This document shows, one piece after another, positions 1 through 7,588 of a stretch of 64,000 nucleotides of DNA. The position numbers and the translations under genes are program-made. The notes below the pieces were generated by a model that did no database searches, was not told where the DNA came from, and was given only the letters and a program-made list of their open reading frames with translations. Positions within the stretch are counted from its first letter, which is position 1. Each line of letters begins with the position of its first letter. This DNA comes from DASPNH01 sp035626675 (GTDB taxonomy: Bacteria > Desulfobacterota > Binatia > UBA1149 > CAITLU01). The stretch covers positions 25,276 to 89,275 of the forward strand of contig DASPNH010000127.1 of NCBI GenBank assembly GCA_035626675.1, in the 5' to 3' direction.

Positions 1-821
1 TTGAGCAGGGTCTCCTTCTCGCGCAGCGATGCGCGGGCGATCTCTTCGGCACGCTTGGTTTCGGAGATGTCGAACGCCACGCCCTGCAAGAGGACGGGCA
101 CGCCGCGAGCATCCTTGATGAGGCGCGCTTCGCCGTGCACCCAGACCACGGCGCCGTCTCGCGTCAGGAAACGGCAGTCCGCGCGAAAGGGGCCGCCGGT
201 GATGCAACCCCGGGCGAACTCTGCATCGAGCTTGCGGCGGTCCCCATAATGAAGCCGGTCGTACCAGAGCACCGGGTTGGACACCCATTCGGCCTGCGAA
301 TAACCGAGCAGGCTCTCGATCTGTGGGCTGACGTAGATGTCGTAGAGGCCCCCGTCGAGGCCCGCCGTGAATACCACCGCGGGAATCTGCTCGACGAGGT
401 GTCGATAGCGGAGTTCGGTGCGGCGACCCGCCATCAGATCCTGTTCGTGAAGCGTCAGGATCACATACATCGAACCGTCGATGGGAAGATCCGTCCTGGT
501 CACCCACAGGGAAACGTAGCCGCCGTCGGCTCGCGCTATGCGAGTCACGACCCGTTCACCGGCCGCGGGGATCTTTCCGAGCAGGGCCTGGGCCGGCCGC
601 CCGACCGCATCCGCACTGCACACACCGAGCAGGCGCTCGGCTGCGGCGTCGGCGCCTGCGAACACGCCATCGATCGTCATGATCACCATCGCGGCTTGCG
701 GCCCGTCATGGGAGGCATCGCTTTGCGGCGCATCGGCCGGCAGCCGTACGCCCCCCTGCAGAAAGACGTCCGCAAGCTGCTGCAGCATCGCGCGAGCGAC
801 GTCTGGCGTGGGATACGCCAT
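1..821 (-). CDS. PAS-domain sensor protein, N-terminal part (probable histidine kinase), cut by window edge
   Basis: This reading frame runs off the left edge, so only the first 273 residues are visible. Residues 40-130 look like a degenerate PAS fold. Residues 140-255 are a clear PAS_3/PAC domain, with VVFTAGLDGG, SLLGYSQAEW, WYDRLHYGDR and a closing GVAFDISETKRAEE. The visible end, REKETLL, is what usually leads into a HisKA_2-type dimerisation helix, so a histidine kinase is the best guess; a GGDEF output cannot be excluded. The ATG at 821 lies four bases after the hypB stop, so the gene belongs to the hydrogenase operon and is probably translationally coupled. A role in sensing redox or energy state is inference from position only. 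Confidence 0.75.
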   Translation of the reverse strand, partial: MAYPTPDVARAMLQQLADVFLQGGVRLPADAPQSDASHDGPQAAMVIMTIDGVFAGADAAAERLLGVCSADAVGRPAQALLGKIPAAGERVVTRIARADGGYVSLWVTRTDLPIDGSMYVILTLHEQDLMAGRRTELRYRHLVEQIPAVVFTAGLDGGLYDIYVSPQIESLLGYSQAEWVSNPVLWYDRLHYGDRRKLDAEFARGCITGGPFRADCRFLTRDGAVVWVHGEARLIKDARGVPVLLQGVAFDISETKRAEEIARASLREKETLL

Positions 822-825
822 GGTC

Positions 826-1872
826 TCATCCACGAGCGTCACGCGTCCTTATCCACGCATACCAGGAATCCAGACCGGCACCGGTGATCGCGGAGACCGG
901 AAGGACCTCGACGTGCGGATTGACCAGCCGCGCGTTATCGACGAAGCGCGCAACGTCGAACGGGACATGAGGCAGCAGATCGACCTTATTGAGAAGCACG
1001 AGGCTGCCGGCGCGGAACATGTAGGGATACTTGAGCGGCTTGTCGTCGCCCTCGGTAACCGATGCCACGACGACCTTGGCATGTTCGCCCAGATCGAAGA
1101 GCGCCGGACAGACCAGGTTGCCCACGTTCTCGATGAAAATCAGGACGTCTTGTCCCGGCTGCAGCGTATGCAGCGCACTCTCGACCATGGCTGCGTCCAG
1201 ATGGCAGCCGGTACCGGTATTGATCTGGATGGCGTCGACGCCGGTCTTGCGAATGCGGTCGGCATCGCAGGCGGTGGCCTGATCGCCTTCGATGACCAGT
1301 ATCGCGCGCGCTCCTTGCATGTCCCGGATCGTCCGTTCCAGGAGCGTGGTCTTGCCGGCGCCCGGGGAGCTCATCAGGTTCAGCGCCAGGGCGTTGCAAT
1401 CCGCCAGAAAGCCGCGGGTGCGGGCCGCGATGCGGTCGTTCTTGGCCAGGATCGCTGTTTGCAGCACATGCTCGCGCGACGCGCGCGCCCGGCCACCCTG
1501 TCCATCACTGCGACGCGGCTCGGGCAAATGATCATGACCGTCGCCGTGGCGGTGCTCGTGGTGGTGGCTGTGGTCGTGGTCGTGGTCGTGGCTGTGGCTG
1601 TGGTCGTGGTCGTGGTCGTGGCTGTGGCTGTGGTCGTGGCCGTGGTCGTGGTCGTGGCTGTGGCTGTGGTCGTGGCCGTGGTCGTGGTCGTGGTCGTGGC
1701 TGTGATCGTGGCTGTGATCGTGGCTGTGGCCGTGGCTGTGGCCGTGACCGTCGTCGTGATCATGCATGGGACGGCTGCGGTCGTCACTGCCGCGGCGAGC
1801 GCCCGCGCGCGCCCGGTCGGCGGGACCTTCGGGCGTGGAGCGATCGACGGAGCAGCCGCACGTCACGCACAT
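826..1872 (-). CDS. hypB: HypB, GTPase and nickel-binding hydrogenase maturation factor
   Basis: HypB is the GTPase that, with HypA, inserts nickel into the [NiFe]-hydrogenase large subunit. The 348-residue protein starts at MCVTCGC, matching the N-terminal CXXCGC nickel motif of HypB. This start overlaps the hypA stop by ten bases; the open frame extends further upstream but lacks HypB character there. Residues 37-115 are an extreme His/Asp/Ser/Gly tract with about 39 histidines. The G domain follows: Walker A SSPGAGKTT, then GDQATACDADRI, GCHLDAAMV, IENVGNLVCP and NKVDLLP. The conserved Cys and His residues of the dimer-interface metal site are present in GCHLD and VCP. The last gene before the PAS sensor protein. 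Confidence 0.95.
   Translation of the reverse strand: MCVTCGCSVDRSTPEGPADRARAGARRGSDDRSRPMHDHDDGHGHSHGHSHDHSHDHSHDHDHDHGHDHSHSHDHDHGHDHSHSHDHDHDHSHSHDHDHDHSHHHEHRHGDGHDHLPEPRRSDGQGGRARASREHVLQTAILAKNDRIAARTRGFLADCNALALNLMSSPGAGKTTLLERTIRDMQGARAILVIEGDQATACDADRIRKTGVDAIQINTGTGCHLDAAMVESALHTLQPGQDVLIFIENVGNLVCPALFDLGEHAKVVVASVTEGDDKPLKYPYMFRAGSLVLLNKVDLLPHVPFDVARFVDNARLVNPHVEVLPVSAITGAGLDSWYAWIRTRDARG
1528..1764 (-). repeat. Short-period DNA repeat encoding the HypB histidine tract
   Basis: On the plus strand this stretch is a run of GTGGCT, GTCGTG and GTGGTC-like hexamers. On the minus strand it encodes roughly 79 residues of alternating His with Asp, Ser or Gly. The near-repetitive DNA also opens a poly-Val/Ala frame on the opposite strand, which is not a gene. 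Tracts like this can change length by slippage, so the number of histidines may vary between strains or be mis-assembled. Confidence 0.85.
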
Positions 1873-2201
1873 CCGTGCACCTCCACGATGCTCACCTTGA
1901 GCTCCTCCCCCGTGATCCAGTCGAACTCCGTCCGGCCGCACGAGCATACGCCGAACGGCTGATCCAGCTCGTGCTCGGATCCGCAGGCAAGGCAGCGGGC
2001 AAGCGCGGCAACCTCGATGATCTCGAGGGTCGCTCCGGCGGCCGAAGTCCCCTCGCTGCAAATGTCGAAGCAGAAGCGCAACGCATCCGGAAGGACGGCG
2101 GTGAGACGGCCGACCTCCACGACGATCCGCTTGACGCGCGCGTCGCCGGCCGCTTCTGCGGCGATCGCAACGATCTCCTGCGTGATGCCGAGCTCATGCA
2201 T
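1863..2201 (-). CDS. hypA: HypA, nickel metallochaperone for hydrogenase maturation
   Basis: HypA delivers nickel to the hydrogenase large subunit together with HypB. The family start MHELGIT is present, so the ATG at 2201 is chosen over an in-frame ATG nine bases upstream. The nickel ligand His2 is conserved. A zinc site is formed by CLACGS and CSCG near residues 70-88. The length of 112 residues is normal for the family. The gene overlaps the upstream protease gene by eight bases and hypB by ten bases, which fits coupled translation of the nickel-insertion pair. Confidence 0.95.
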   Translation of the reverse strand: MHELGITQEIVAIAAEAAGDARVKRIVVEVGRLTAVLPDALRFCFDICSEGTSAAGATLEIIEVAALARCLACGSEHELDQPFGVCSCGRTEFDWITGEELKVSIVEVHGCA

Positions 2202-2682
2202 CGGCGGCATGCAGCAGCGTCTCGACCAGATCGACGGCTCTGTCGACCGCCGCTTCCACCGGCGCGCTCAGTCCCACCGAAATATCATCCCCTTCGGGCA
2301 CCTGCCCCGGCTCGCATCCGACCACGCGAACGTATTCGAGGTGACCGCCCATCGACAGTGCCATCGCCAGCGCACGCTCCGGGACCACACCATGCGCCTC
2401 CAGGGAGCAAGCGCCATCGGCATCGCCGATGCGCGAGAGATCGGGCTCCAGCACGTACAGCGTCCCCGGCGCCCGCCCGCGTGGAGTTGCGTCCACCAGG
2501 ATCACACGCGCGTAGTCCAGAAGTGCGTAGGTGAGATCGAGCCCGCGGATGCCGAAGTCGACGATGTCGGCGTCGGTTCTCGGCCGCCTCTCTGCAAGCC
2601 GCCGGACGACCTCGACTCCGAAGCCGTCATCGCCGAGAAAGATGTTGCCGATGCCTGCGACGAGCCTGGCGCGGTTCCTCAT
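2194..2682 (-). CDS. Hydrogenase maturation protease (HyaD/HoxM family)
   Basis: This family removes the C-terminal peptide of the [NiFe] large subunit after nickel insertion. The 162-residue protein opens with RARLVAGIGNIFLGDDGFG, the family N-terminus whose Asp is a nickel-probing ligand. It continues with VDFGIRGLDLTYALL and VILVDATPRG, which holds the second conserved acidic residue, and the HGV segment near residue 96. The ATG at 2682 forms an ATGA overlap with the gene upstream, which decides the start. The cognate large subunit in this operon carries a 26-residue tail after its last metal-binding motif, so a substrate is present. Confidence 0.92.
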   Translation of the reverse strand: MRNRARLVAGIGNIFLGDDGFGVEVVRRLAERRPRTDADIVDFGIRGLDLTYALLDYARVILVDATPRGRAPGTLYVLEPDLSRIGDADGACSLEAHGVVPERALAMALSMGGHLEYVRVVGCEPGQVPEGDDISVGLSAPVEAAVDRAVDLVETLLHAADA

Positions 2683-3749
2683 AGCGGCTCGATCTCCTCT
2701 GGCGTGAAAAAGAAGCGATGTCCGTATGCGCCGAGATCCTTGCCGGGATCCTCGTCCACCGTCACCGCCACGTAGGTACGGCCTTCGTAATCCCGTTCGA
2801 CTGCCTGGATCGTCGCGCGCTTCCCCGCAAGCGCCAGATCGAAGATGTCGCCGCGGCCCTTGGGACGCAAGCACACGCTCGTGCCCGGCTGCAACGGCGA
2901 GCGCGGCCGTAGCCGGCCATGCAGCTCACCCAGTCGCGCCAGCCCCGCCGCCTCGGTGCGATCGAGCAGGTCGCGGGCGCGCGGATCGCCTTCGGCCATG
3001 GCCAGCTTCTCCTGGTCGGTCAGCGTCAGGACGCGCAGCGTCAGCAGCTCGTCGATCTCGGTTCCGTCGAAGAAGTCGCCAGGGCTTTCCGGCGCCAGCT
3101 CGGGATAGTCATAAAGGATGATGGGAGCGGCAAGCACGGTGTCGCGTGAGCCGGGAGCACCGACCATCACTGGCCACAAGCCTGTGCTGCGACACGTGTC
3201 CACCAACGGGCGCAGCTCCGGCGGTGGGTCGATCGCCGAGACGAACCGGCCTGAAGGGCTTCGCAGCAGCACCAGGGCGGAACACAGCGCCAGCGTCAGC
3301 GCCTGTTCGCGCGAGACGGTTCGCGCGTCGGCGAGCGCGGTCGTGTTGCGCAGCTCCACCGACAGTTTCCACCGGTTGCCTCCGAGGTCGGCGGCACTTG
3401 CGGCAAGCTCTCCGCGCAGCGCTCCGAAACGAAACGGAACAGCGGCATCTGCTGTCAGCGCAGCCACGCCAGCCTGCGCCGTCGATACCTCCCGGACGGT
3501 GCCGCGGCCATCCTCGAAATGAAGGAAACGTGCCTGCGCCGACACGGTCGCGTCGGGCCCTCCCTCCAGAATGCATTCGAGCCGTGCCAGCGACGAATCG
3601 CCGGCATCGTGCACACGGCAGAACTCCTGCGGATAAAGCGTTCCGAACGGAAAGCGGTGCAGGTTCTTGAGCGCGGTCAGCTGATACGGATAAAGGAGAT
3701 ACCCTTCGTGCAGAACGGCATCGGCCAGCTCGCCGGCGTCGTGGCTCAT
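2679..3749 (-). CDS. Conserved hydrogenase-cluster protein of unknown function
   Basis: The 356-residue protein has no signal peptide and no membrane helix. It opens with GYLLYPYQLTALKNLHRFPFG and has a very conserved-looking middle, PIILYDYPELAPESPGDFFD followed by GTEIDELLTLRVLTLTDQEK. From memory, proteins with these phrases accompany group 1h hydrogenases in actinobacteria, but their role is not established. The C-terminal 70 residues look like a small beta domain (RPKGRGDIFDLALAGKRATI). ATGA overlaps link it to the genes on both sides, so it is co-translated with the NifU/DUF5947 protein and the protease. A role in assembly or electron transfer is inferred from position only. Confidence 0.8.
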   Translation of the reverse strand: MSHDAGELADAVLHEGYLLYPYQLTALKNLHRFPFGTLYPQEFCRVHDAGDSSLARLECILEGGPDATVSAQARFLHFEDGRGTVREVSTAQAGVAALTADAAVPFRFGALRGELAASAADLGGNRWKLSVELRNTTALADARTVSREQALTLALCSALVLLRSPSGRFVSAIDPPPELRPLVDTCRSTGLWPVMVGAPGSRDTVLAAPIILYDYPELAPESPGDFFDGTEIDELLTLRVLTLTDQEKLAMAEGDPRARDLLDRTEAAGLARLGELHGRLRPRSPLQPGTSVCLRPKGRGDIFDLALAGKRATIQAVERDYEGRTYVAVTVDEDPGKDLGAYGHRFFFTPEEIEPL

Positions 3750-4765
3750 GCATCCCCCTGAGGCGTCTGCGCGAAGAAGTCCTCGACAGCGCGCATCGGC
3801 CCGTCGCCGCCGGTGATCCCCTGCCAGCTGCGACGAACCAGCGCCGAAAGGCGGTAGCACTGGTCGATGGATAGGATGTGGTAGGCCGTCTTTCCGCGCA
3901 GCCGGACGGCGAGCAGGGCGCAGGTGTCCGGCTCCAGCTCCGCGAGCACGGGATTGTGCCGCACCAGCTCGGCCCAGGCATGCTGGGGGACCAGCGATTC
4001 GATGGGACCGGCCGGCCCGGGATAGGCGGCGACGACCTCGCCCATGGCCGACGAGTAGGTGAAGAAGGCCAGGCCCACCGGCACCTCCAGCGCAGCCCAC
4101 TGCGCTTCGCTGATCCGGAATCCGGCAAGCAGACGCGCCCTTCGACGCACGCGCCGCACCTTGGCCGAGGGAATGTCGAACAGAAGCGCGCAGGCCGTGC
4201 ACGTGCACTCCAGCCTGCGGTCGCGACTGTCGAGCAAGTGCTCGTGCTCCTCGCTGAGGGGCGCGCTGCATAGATGGCAGCGTTCGGGATGTTGCGGCGC
4301 GGCGGCAACCGCAGCCGTCGCCATCGGCTCGTCCTGGACGACTTCGATAATGGCCAGCTCGGGCGCCGCCTGCTCGATGGCCTGCATCACGGATCGACGC
4401 AGACCCGGACTTCCCGTCAGCCGAAGCCGGACCCCGCCATCGTCGATCGAGAGGACCTCGGCGCTGCAGCCGGGCGCGCCGGCGCACGCGCCATCGACCG
4501 CGCGTCGAACCCGCTCCTCGACGGATAGCGGGTGCAGGTCATGCAGGGCAAGGACGCTGGCGATGACCTCATCCTGCGCTGCCTGGCGAAGCGCCTGGTC
4601 GCCGTCGCCGCTTTCGCGCAGCCGCTCGCACAGGCGCCGCAGGCCTTCTCCATGCAGCGCGAGCACGGCCGAGACGGCCTCTCGCGCCGCAGCGATCGCC
4701 TCGGCGTCGCCGATCGATTCCAGGCGCGTGATGGCGGACTCGAGAGCGCGGGGAGCGACGCTCAC
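3746..4765 (-). CDS. NifU-like domain fused to DUF5947, hydrogenase accessory protein
   Basis: The 339-residue protein begins at a GTG that overlaps the stop of the large subunit gene (GTGA), which sets the start. Residues 75-145 resemble the C-terminal domain of NifU (LHPLSVEERVRRAV, then SIDDGGVRLRLTG). The Fe-S binding CXXC of that domain is replaced by GSPGLRRS at about 118-125, so it probably cannot carry a cluster. Residues 160-339 match DUF5947 as I recall it. That part has a zinc-ribbon-like set (Cys163, Cys166, Cys187, Cys189, Cys192), then VPVGLAFFTYSS and HNPVLAELEPD. In actinobacterial clusters I recall NifU-like and DUF5947 as separate neighbouring genes; here they are one. Cytoplasmic, function unknown. 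Confidence 0.85.
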   Translation of the reverse strand: MSVAPRALESAITRLESIGDAEAIAAAREAVSAVLALHGEGLRRLCERLRESGDGDQALRQAAQDEVIASVLALHDLHPLSVEERVRRAVDGACAGAPGCSAEVLSIDDGGVRLRLTGSPGLRRSVMQAIEQAAPELAIIEVVQDEPMATAAVAAAPQHPERCHLCSAPLSEEHEHLLDSRDRRLECTCTACALLFDIPSAKVRRVRRRARLLAGFRISEAQWAALEVPVGLAFFTYSSAMGEVVAAYPGPAGPIESLVPQHAWAELVRHNPVLAELEPDTCALLAVRLRGKTAYHILSIDQCYRLSALVRRSWQGITGGDGPMRAVEDFFAQTPQGDA

Positions 4766-6546
4766 GGCGTGTCCTTCGGCGGCTGGACCCCGAACATCGG
4801 CGAGTGCCGCACCAGCAGCTCCTTGCCCGGACCGAGGTACATGTGCACGCCGCAGGGAAGGCACGGGTCGAAGCTTCGCACGGTTCGCATGATGTCGATG
4901 CCCTTGAACGTGTCCTGACCGTTCTCTTCGAAGATCGGGCTGCCTTCGATGGCATCCTCGTAGGGTCCCGGCGTTCCGTGCAGGTCTCTCGGGCTCGCGT
5001 TCCAGCAGGTCGGCGGGTACGGGTGGTAATTGGCGATCTTGCCGTTGCGGATCACCATGTGGTGCGAGAGCGCGCCGCGGACGGCCTCATGAAAGCCGCA
5101 CGCGACGGCCTCTTCCGGCACCTGGAATTCGGACCACACCTTGGTGTCGCCCGCGTTGAGCGTTTCGAAAGCGCGCTCGACGAAATAGAGCGCGCAGGCC
5201 GCCGCGTAGGCCTGGAAATAGCTGCGCGCACGATTGCGTTCGAGCGTGTTGCTCCAGCGCGGAATGTGCCACTCGAATTCGGTCTCGGGATGGTTGGTCG
5301 ATTTCGGCAGCCGGATCTTGACGCTTTTGCCGGTCGACTCGACGTAGCCGATGCTGACGCGCTTGGCCAGTGCCGTCGTCCAGAACCGCGCCAGCGGGCC
5401 GCCGCCGGTGTCGAGCGCAAGGTTGGAGCCGTCGCGCCTGTCCTGCCAGCGTGGCGCCATCACCCACGTGTACTTTCCGCCGAAATCCCGCTTCTGCGGG
5501 CGCGGCGTCGTCGTCTGGTTCCATGGGTGGCGCTGGTCGACCGGGTTGCCGAGGGGATCGCGCTTGACGAACGTCTCCCCATCCTGCCAGTCGTCGTAGA
5601 AGGAGCTGCCGAGCAGGATGCGCATGCCGAGATTGATCTCGACCATGTCCGTGGTCACGAGCTCGCCGTCCATCACGATGCCGGGGCTGACGTACATCTC
5701 GCGCGCCCAGTCGGTCATCGTCTCGTAGCGGAAATCGCAGGAGTCGGGGTTCTGAAACGATCCCCAGCAGCCGAGCAGGACCCTGCGCTCGCCGACTTTC
5801 TCATAGCCCGGCAGCGCCTCGTAGATGAAGTCGAAAAGGTCGTCGTGCAGCGGCACGACGCGCTTGACGAAGTCCACGTATCGCATGAGGCGCGTCAGGT
5901 ACTCGGTGAAGAGCTGCGGGCTGGGCACGGTGCCGACTCCGCCCGGATACAGGGTGGACGGGTGCGCATGGCGTCCGCCCATCAGGCAGTACATCTCGCG
6001 CGCCAGGCGGCTTATGGCCAGGGCCTCGCGATAGAACGCGCCCGTAAAAGGATTCAGGGCGCGCATGATGTCTGCGATGGTGCGGTAGCCGTGAATCGCT
6101 CCATTTGCCGCCAGCGTGTTTTCGGCCCGTGCCAGCACCGAGGGATTGGTCTCCTTGACCATCTGCTCGCAGAAATCGACGCCGACCAGATTGTCCTGGA
6201 AGATGTTGTGGTCGAACATGTATTCGGCGGCTTCGGCGAGGTTGATGATCCAATCGCCGAGCGGCGGCGTCTTGACGCCGAACGCCATGTTCTGCGCGTA
6301 CACGGCGCAGGTTGCATGATTGTCGCCGCATATTCCGCAGATGCGGCTGGTGATGAAGTGCGCGTCGCGCGGATCCTTGCCGCGCATGAAGACGCTGTAG
6401 CCGCGGAAGATCGAGGATGTCGCGCGGCAGTCGGCAACCTCGAGGTTGGCAAAGTCGATCTTGGTATGGATCCCGAGGCTGCCGACGATCCGCGTGATCG
6501 GATCCCACGACATCTCGACCAGATTGCGCCCGTCAGTCCCGCCCAT
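4762..6546 (-). CDS. hhyL: [NiFe]-hydrogenase large subunit, group 1h type
   Basis: The large subunit carries the NiFe active site that splits H2. The 594-residue protein has the L1 motif RICGICGDNHATC near residue 65 and the L2 motif DPCLPCGVH near 560. A 26-residue tail follows, as expected before cleavage by the maturation protease. Phrases such as DPITRIVGSLGIHTKIDFA, NIFQDNLVGVDFCEQMVKE and RHAHPSTLYPGGVGT match the high-affinity actinobacterial-type (group 1h) enzyme as I recall it. Such enzymes oxidise hydrogen at trace, even atmospheric, levels and feed electrons to respiration during starvation. The ATG at 6546 overlaps the small subunit gene by 14 bases. Confidence 0.94.
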   Translation of the reverse strand: MGGTDGRNLVEMSWDPITRIVGSLGIHTKIDFANLEVADCRATSSIFRGYSVFMRGKDPRDAHFITSRICGICGDNHATCAVYAQNMAFGVKTPPLGDWIINLAEAAEYMFDHNIFQDNLVGVDFCEQMVKETNPSVLARAENTLAANGAIHGYRTIADIMRALNPFTGAFYREALAISRLAREMYCLMGGRHAHPSTLYPGGVGTVPSPQLFTEYLTRLMRYVDFVKRVVPLHDDLFDFIYEALPGYEKVGERRVLLGCWGSFQNPDSCDFRYETMTDWAREMYVSPGIVMDGELVTTDMVEINLGMRILLGSSFYDDWQDGETFVKRDPLGNPVDQRHPWNQTTTPRPQKRDFGGKYTWVMAPRWQDRRDGSNLALDTGGGPLARFWTTALAKRVSIGYVESTGKSVKIRLPKSTNHPETEFEWHIPRWSNTLERNRARSYFQAYAAACALYFVERAFETLNAGDTKVWSEFQVPEEAVACGFHEAVRGALSHHMVIRNGKIANYHPYPPTCWNASPRDLHGTPGPYEDAIEGSPIFEENGQDTFKGIDIMRTVRSFDPCLPCGVHMYLGPGKELLVRHSPMFGVQPPKDTP

Positions 6547-7570
6547 CGTCGGCTCCCTGGGTTTTCGAGGCCACGACCTCACCGGCCGGCCTGCGCCACT
6601 CCGGCTCGATGTCCATCGAGCCCTGCGTGAATCGGCGCAGCGCTCGAACCATGGTGCCGTAGGTAGCGATCGCCGCCGTCGACATGTAGGCGCCGGGCGG
6701 TTCGTCCATGTGCGGCATGAACTTGTCCGGATAGCCGGGCATCGTGCAGCCGATGCAGATGCCGCCGACGTTCGGACATCCGCCGATGCCGCCCATCCAG
6801 CCGCGCTTGGGCACGTTGCACAGCACCACAGGGCCCCAGCAGCCGACCTTGACCTGGCACCGCGGCGAGTTGTAGTCGGCGGCAAAGTCGGCCTGCTCGT
6901 AGAAGCTGCCGCGGTCGCACCCTTCGTGCACCGTGAACCCGAACAGCCATTGCGGCCGCAGCGACTCGTCCAGCGGGATCATCGGCGCCGAGCCCGCGGC
7001 CTGACGCAGCAGGTAGGTGAGCGTGTCCATGAAGTTGTCGGGCTGCACCGGGCAGCCCGGAATGTTGACGATCGGAACGAGGGCCCGGGAACGGAAGTCC
7101 TTTCCGAGATAGTCGGCCAATCCCATGCAGCCTGTGGGATTGCCGTCCATGGCATGAATTCCGCCGTAGGTGGCACAGGTGCCGGCCGCCACGACGGCCC
7201 ATGCCCTGGGCGCCAGGCGATCGATCCACGTGCACGTCGTGATCGGCTCGCCGGTGACCGGGTCCTGCCCGAAAGCGGCCCAGTAGCCTTCGGCCTTGTT
7301 CTCCTCGTTCGGCACCGAACCTTCGACCACGAGGATGAACGGCGTCGTGGAGACGCCGTCTGCGACGTCATGAAAATGCTGCATGAACTCGCCGCCGTTC
7401 TCGTAGGCGAGAAACGGATTGTAGAGTCGCACCTTCGGCAGGCCTGGGATGGTACCCGCCAGAACGTCCTCGATGGCCGGATTGCTGGCGCCCGTCATCG
7501 CGATGGTATCGCCATCGCATCCGAGGCCGGCGGTGATCCACAGGATCTCGATCTCTTCGATTGCGGCCAC
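6533..7570 (-). CDS. hhyS: [NiFe]-hydrogenase small subunit, group 1h type
   Basis: The small subunit carries the Fe-S relay that takes electrons from the active site. The start is a GTG with a good AGGAG about six bases upstream. The 345-residue protein begins directly with EIEILWITAGLGCDGD and has no twin-arginine signal, so the enzyme is expected on the cytoplasmic side. The first cluster motif reads Cys18-Asp-Gly-Asp21 where most hydrogenases have CXGC. From memory, the actinobacterial-type enzyme uses an Asp ligand here. Further cluster regions are GTCATYGG, GCPVQPDN, HEGCDRG, CQVKVGCWGPVVLC and GGCPNVGGICIGCTMPG. hypE ends 18 bases upstream. Confidence 0.94.
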   Translation of the reverse strand: MAAIEEIEILWITAGLGCDGDTIAMTGASNPAIEDVLAGTIPGLPKVRLYNPFLAYENGGEFMQHFHDVADGVSTTPFILVVEGSVPNEENKAEGYWAAFGQDPVTGEPITTCTWIDRLAPRAWAVVAAGTCATYGGIHAMDGNPTGCMGLADYLGKDFRSRALVPIVNIPGCPVQPDNFMDTLTYLLRQAAGSAPMIPLDESLRPQWLFGFTVHEGCDRGSFYEQADFAADYNSPRCQVKVGCWGPVVLCNVPKRGWMGGIGGCPNVGGICIGCTMPGYPDKFMPHMDEPPGAYMSTAAIATYGTMVRALRRFTQGSMDIEPEWRRPAGEVVASKTQGADDGRD

Positions 7571-7588
7571 TACGACTCCTTTTCCCGC

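Noticed and set aside
1528..1764. CRISPR-like repetition
   Set aside because: The repeats are short in-frame hexamers encoding His-rich sequence, with no spacers of constant length.
538..1962. Long plus-strand frame with a poly-Val/Ala stretch
   Set aside because: It is the opposite-strand shadow of the repetitive HypB histidine tract and has no protein family likeness outside that tract.
4804..6630. 608-codon plus-strand open frame
   Set aside because: It lies antisense to the clearly conserved hydrogenase large subunit and reads as charged, family-free sequence; a common effect of high GC.
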